Of a stretch of DNA of 64,000 nt, positions 60,369 to 64,000 are shown one piece after another. Every line of letters begins with the position of its first letter. Position 1 is the stretch's first letter. The position numbers were made by a program, and so were the translations under genes. The notes under the pieces were generated by a model. That model worked only from the letters and a program-made list of their open reading frames with translations, searched no databases and had not been told where the DNA came from. The stretch lies in contig JACJXX010000002.1 in NCBI GenBank assembly GCA_020636435.1, forward strand, positions 4,278,001-4,342,000, written 5' to 3'. Source of the DNA: Lewinellaceae bacterium. GTDB lineage: Bacteria > Bacteroidota > Bacteroidia > Chitinophagales > Saprospiraceae.

Positions 60369-63300
60369 CTATCGCTCCATTATTTTCAAAAAAGCGGGTA
60401 AAACGATTAACAACAACGGCACGGCCAGGGCAAATCCGCCAATAACAGCTATGGCCAGCGGCTGGTGCATTTGCGCGCCGGCGCCGATACCTAGCGCTAA
60501 GGGCAGCAGCGCCACAATGGCGCCCATTGCAGTCATCAGGTTAGGGCGCAGGCGGGTGGATATAGCAGAGACAATCGCCTCCTCTACCGCGGCATCCTTG
60601 CGGTATTCTGCATATTGAAAATAAGTAAAAATGGCATTCTCCCCAATGATCCCGATGATCATGATCATGCCGACATAGCTGCCCACGTTTAAAGGCGTTC
60701 CGGTAAAATAAAGAGCAGTGAGGCTGCCGGCTACGCCCAACACGGCGAGCACTACGATCATAAACGCCACTTTGAATTTTCTGAACAAAAACAAGATAAC
60801 GGTAAATACCAGCAAAGCCGCCAGTATCAGGATGGACAGCAACTCCTGGAACGCCTGTTGTTGCTGGGCATATTCTCCGCCGTATTCAATATGGTAGCCG
60901 GTGGGTAGCGATATGTTTTGGCGGATAGCCGCCTGAATGTCTTTGAGGGTGCTGCCCAAATCCCGTTTATTGAGGCGGGCGGTAACGACTCCAATATTAT
61001 TTAAGTTTTCGCGGTTAATTTCCGCCGTTCCGGGCTGTACGCGAATCCTGGCCAATTTGGAGACCGGTATCAGTTGGCCGTCCGGTTGAAATACCTGCCC
61101 GCGTTCCAGGCCATAAGCCGTAGTTTTGCTGCTTTGTGGGTAAACCATGCGAATGGGGGTCATCTGGTCTGGTTCGGTCACCGCGCCGATAACGGTTCCT
61201 TCCAGTTGGGTTTGGAGCTGGAATTGAAAATCGGAAGGCTCCAGGCCAAATTGCTTTAACAGCGCCACCTCCGGCTCGATGGACACGGAAGGGCCGGCCA
61301 CCACGACGCCGTCAAAGACGTCGGCAGTGCCGTTCACCTGCTCCACTTCGGCGGCTACTTTGCGGGACAATTCCTCCAACACCCGGCGGTCGTCTCCGAA
61401 TATTTTGATCTCAATGGGTTGCACGCTGGCCATGAGGTCGCCCAGCATGTCGCCGATCACCTGCCCGAAATCAACGGTCAGGGCAGGCAGGATGGCCTCC
61501 ACCTGGCGGCGGATGCCGTCCGACACTTCTTCGGTAGTCCGGGTGCGTTTTTTCGCCAGTTGGATGAGGTAATCGCCCCGGTTGGGTTCGGTAATAAAAA
61601 AGCCCATTTGCGTACCGGTGCGGCGGGAATAAGAAGTAACTTCGGGGATGCTGTCCAGCACGCGGTCTACCTGCCGGAGCATGAGGTCGGTTGCATCGAG
61701 GGAAGTTCCGGGCGGCGAGTTGTAATCCAGCACGATCGAGCCCTCATCCATATCCGGCAGAAACCCGGAAGGCAGTTTGGGTGCGACATACCAGATGACA
61801 AAGCCCAGAAACAGAACAAACAAAAATGAAAAAACGGGAAACCGGATGGCCATCCTGACCCAGGCTCTCTTTCTCACCGTTTTGTGCTCCTTTATTACTT
61901 TAGAGGGGCGGCTCCGGGAAAGGAGCAAATAAACAACAGGCAGCCCCAGCCAGGTGACCAAAAAAGAGCAAGCCAGGGTGATGATCATCGTTTCGGTGAG
62001 AATGCGGAAGTAAGCGCCGGCAATTCCGGTCATCAACCCAAAAGGCAGGAAAATGACGATGGTGCTCAGGGAGGAACCCACCATAGCTGGAAAGAGGTAG
62101 TGAATGGCCTTACTCACCAATTCCTTTGGGGTTTGCCCCGGCGCTTCTTCCTGGCCCCGGTGAATTTGCTCTACGACAACAATAGCATCGTCGATCACCA
62201 GCCCGATGGCGGCGGCAATGGCGCCGAGGGTCATGATATTGAAATCGTAGCCCAGGGCATATAAGGCAATCAGGGCCAGCCCCAAAGTCAAGGGAATGGT
62301 GAGCAACAACACCAGGCTGCTTTTGAAGGACCACAAAAAGACAATGACCACTACAATCGCCAAAACCAGGCCGACCCAGAGTACATCCTGGATGCTGCGC
62401 ACTGCGTCTTTTACGAAATCCGCCTGCTGGTAATAAGGGCGAAGCCGGGAACCCTTCGGCAGCAAGCTGTTCAACTTTGCAACCCTCGCCTCCAGCCCGG
62501 CGGCTACTTCCTCCAAATTGGCGTCCGGCTGTTTGATCACCGCCACCAGGGGCACATCCTTGCCGTTGGCTTTTATTTTCAGGTATTCTTTTTCTGCTTC
62601 CACCCTGACCTCGGCAATGTCTTTTACTTTGACTACCCGCATCGGGGAGCTGACTATGATGGTTTGCTCCAGGTCATTCAGGTCGTCCATCACTACATCC
62701 GTAAGGGTGAGGTAAAGCCGGCCGAAATCCTGAAGATAACCATTAGAGCTGATGAAGTTCGTTTGCGACAATACGCTGTAAGCCATTTGCGGGGTGATGC
62801 CCAGCTCGCTCATTTTGACGGGGTTGAGCACCAGATGGTATTCTTTGGTTTTCCCTCCGGTGACCACCACATCCGCTACGCCCGGCGCTTGCGCCAGAAA
62901 GGGCTTTACGGTATAGAGGGCCAGGTTCTTCAGTTCGATCTGGCTGCCGTTGCCTTCCAGGGCGTAACCCGCAATGGGCAGGATAGAAGGGTTCATCTTT
63001 TCGACGGTGATCTGTACATCGGCAGGCAGGTTCAGGCGGTTTTGGTTGATGCGGCTCTCGATGCGTTGCTGCCCCAGGTCGATGTCCGCCCTCCAGTCAA
63101 AAAAGGCGGAAATTTCGGCGCTTCCTCGGCTGGTAGTGCTGCGGATGGACTGCAGGCCCGGCGCCTGCCGGATGGCTTCCTCCAGGGGGCGGGTCACAGT
63201 AAGCATCATTTTATCTACCGGCTGCTGCCCGTTCTCCGCAATGATCTTGACTTTGGGGAAGGTGACGTTGGGAAACAGGCCCGACTGCATCCGGGTGTAG

Positions 63301-63374
63301 GAAAAAACACCTCCCAGCAGTACGATCGCCAGCAGCGCCGCAAGGGGGTTTTTGTATTTTGCGTAATCTACCAT
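60369..63374 (-). CDS. RND efflux pump, inner-membrane permease
   Basis: The protein has 1001 residues, with large periplasmic loops and 12 membrane helices. The proton-relay helix 4 reads GLVIDDAIVVVEQIHRGQEE, with two neighbouring Asp. The N-terminal loops carry SRGSAEISAFFDW and QPVDKMMLTVTRPLEEAIRQ. The pair of Asp and overall length (AcrB 1049) fit the HAE-1-type or Bacteroidota CusA-like group; drugs, fatty acids or metals remain possible. Its start is immediately after the adaptor stop (63376-63378), so they form an operon. Confidence 0.9.
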   Translation of the reverse strand: MVDYAKYKNPLAALLAIVLLGGVFSYTRMQSGLFPNVTFPKVKIIAENGQQPVDKMMLTVTRPLEEAIRQAPGLQSIRSTTSRGSAEISAFFDWRADIDLGQQRIESRINQNRLNLPADVQITVEKMNPSILPIAGYALEGNGSQIELKNLALYTVKPFLAQAPGVADVVVTGGKTKEYHLVLNPVKMSELGITPQMAYSVLSQTNFISSNGYLQDFGRLYLTLTDVVMDDLNDLEQTIIVSSPMRVVKVKDIAEVRVEAEKEYLKIKANGKDVPLVAVIKQPDANLEEVAAGLEARVAKLNSLLPKGSRLRPYYQQADFVKDAVRSIQDVLWVGLVLAIVVVIVFLWSFKSSLVLLLTIPLTLGLALIALYALGYDFNIMTLGAIAAAIGLVIDDAIVVVEQIHRGQEEAPGQTPKELVSKAIHYLFPAMVGSSLSTIVIFLPFGLMTGIAGAYFRILTETMIITLACSFLVTWLGLPVVYLLLSRSRPSKVIKEHKTVRKRAWVRMAIRFPVFSFLFVLFLGFVIWYVAPKLPSGFLPDMDEGSIVLDYNSPPGTSLDATDLMLRQVDRVLDSIPEVTSYSRRTGTQMGFFITEPNRGDYLIQLAKKRTRTTEEVSDGIRRQVEAILPALTVDFGQVIGDMLGDLMASVQPIEIKIFGDDRRVLEELSRKVAAEVEQVNGTADVFDGVVVAGPSVSIEPEVALLKQFGLEPSDFQFQLQTQLEGTVIGAVTEPDQMTPIRMVYPQSSKTTAYGLERGQVFQPDGQLIPVSKLARIRVQPGTAEINRENLNNIGVVTARLNKRDLGSTLKDIQAAIRQNISLPTGYHIEYGGEYAQQQQAFQELLSILILAALLVFTVILFLFRKFKVAFMIVVLAVLGVAGSLTALYFTGTPLNVGSYVGMIMIIGIIGENAIFTYFQYAEYRKDAAVEEAIVSAISTRLRPNLMTAMGAIVALLPLALGIGAGAQMHQPLAIAVIGGFALAVPLLLIVLPAFLKIMER

Positions 63375-63375
63375 T

Positions 63376-64000
63376 TTAAAGCTTTTCTACCAGAGTTATG
63401 GCGGCAGTGTCAGGCAACCCGTAAGCGCCCTGAACTACAATCCGGTCGGCGGGAGTGAGTTGGCTGTTTTTCAATTCAATCAGCGAATCAGTGCGGATGC
63501 CCAACTCTACCGGATGCTGGACAGCCAGGCTGTCGTTCACAATTTTCATCACCCAGAAGCGGGTTTGCTCTTCATTGCTCTGTACCGCCTGCAGCGGCAC
63601 CGCCAATGCCGAATTGCTGGACCGGGCGGATAGAGTAACCGCCACGTTCAGGTTTTCGGGCAGGAACCGGAAGGGGCTGATGGAGACCAGGTAGGGCGTC
63701 GTCTGGGAGCTCGCCTCGGCCGAGGGCAGCAGGCGGCGAACCACCCCGTTGAGCGTTTCCCCGCCGGGCAATTGCACTTTCACCGGTTGTTGCAGTTTCA
63801 CCAGGTTGTTGTATTCATAGGGTACGTATAGTTTTATAGCCAGCGAATTGGGCTTGGCCAGTTCCGCCAGCACATCGCCGTCCACCACATAGTCTCCATC
63901 CTGAAAGAAAATCTGGGTAATGACGCCCGTATTTTTGGCGACAACGGGGATAATGCCGGAGATATTGATGTCCGGGCGGTTGAGTATCTCCTCTCCCAGG
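63376..64000 (-). CDS. RND periplasmic adaptor (membrane fusion protein), partial
   Basis: The reading frame is open to the window edge (about 208 codons). Contents: end of the barrel-sandwich lipoyl-like hairpin (GDYVVDGDVLAELAKPNSLAI), a beta-barrel domain (PVKVQLPGGETLNGVVRRLL) and a membrane-proximal domain (GIRTDSLIELKNSQLTPADR, IVVQGAYGL). It connects the permease to an outer-membrane channel. The N-terminal part with signal and coiled coil is outside the window. Confidence 0.87.
   Translation of the reverse strand, partial: LGEEILNRPDINISGIIPVVAKNTGVITQIFFQDGDYVVDGDVLAELAKPNSLAIKLYVPYEYNNLVKLQQPVKVQLPGGETLNGVVRRLLPSAEASSQTTPYLVSISPFRFLPENLNVAVTLSARSSNSALAVPLQAVQSNEEQTRFWVMKIVNDSLAVQHPVELGIRTDSLIELKNSQLTPADRIVVQGAYGLPDTAAITLVEKL

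Noticed and set aside
63376..63888. Short 170-residue version of the adaptor
   Set aside because: The frame continues without a stop to the window edge and residues before the internal Met fit the adaptor fold.

Overview
The window comes from a moderately GC-rich chromosome of the phylum Bacteroidota, most likely the Saprospiria/Lewinella side. Three things point there. Secreted proteins carry type IX secretion (T9SS) C-terminal sorting domains (5559-7130, 30679-32328, 33363-34781). There is a RemB/Wzi-like outer-membrane protein and a TonB receptor with an N-terminal carboxypeptidase-regulatory-like domain. A few promoters look like the Bacteroidota TTG...TAnnTTTG type. The species cannot be named from the sequence alone.

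Layout. 1-5.3 kb: a truncated ABC-F ATPase, TPR and small membrane proteins and a GH15 glucoamylase-like enzyme. 5.4-10 kb: a T9SS ELWxxDGT-repeat protein, a RemB-like barrel protein (with a stray duplicated piece of its 3' end at 5373-5546) and a PorT-like barrel. 10-16.7 kb: a MazG-like protein, arginine decarboxylase, a cysteine-less thioredoxin-fold protein, a PAS histidine kinase with FixL-type heme-ligand residues, Kbp and a 2-hydroxyacid dehydrogenase. 16.7-25 kb: an accessory stretch rich in small inverted-repeat elements, with AT-rich genes, a serine hydrolase and a TonB receptor. 25-37 kb: acetyltransferases, TPR protein, two more class-C beta-lactamase-fold hydrolases, two AraC-type regulators, T9SS proteins and a histidine phosphatase. 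37-47 kb: WG-repeat lipoprotein, desaturase, MFS transporter, TPR/SH3 protein, alpha/beta hydrolase, orphan MoxR ATPase and small exported proteins. 47-53 kb: an odd tRNA-like gene, an Nramp transporter fused to a universal-stress domain, a stand-alone CBM48 protein, a nuclease-fold protein, a broken UPF0175 antitoxin gene and a MgtC/DUF4010 membrane protein. 53.1-60.4 kb: a complete N-type ATPase operon in the order atpD-C-Q-R-B-E-F-A-G. 60.4-64 kb: an RND efflux pump and its adaptor on the opposite strand.

The ATPase operon is the one clear multi-gene machine: catalytic alpha/beta/gamma/epsilon, the a, b and c membrane parts, and the two extra small membrane proteins (AtpQ, AtpR) that mark N-ATPases. 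Its c subunit has a carboxylate in both helices. The pump/adaptor pair downstream converges on it with only six bases between stop codons.

The least expected content is non-coding. Five copies of one small inverted-repeat element (A-E: 12927-13064, 17047-17171, 18350-18474, 24328-24483, 37051-37163) each sit between 8-bp direct repeats, which differ at no more than one base. Their termini are alike but most interiors are unrelated. Two copies are 123/125 identical and bracket an AT-rich two-gene segment. At least three further families of small mobile-looking repeats occur. One interrupts a UPF0175 antitoxin gene whose reading frame is restored exactly on removal; another lies inside the ATPase operon. 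Several tandem arrays (7-, 15-, 60- and 93-bp units) add to a picture of a genome full of non-autonomous repeats. No transposase gene is in the window.
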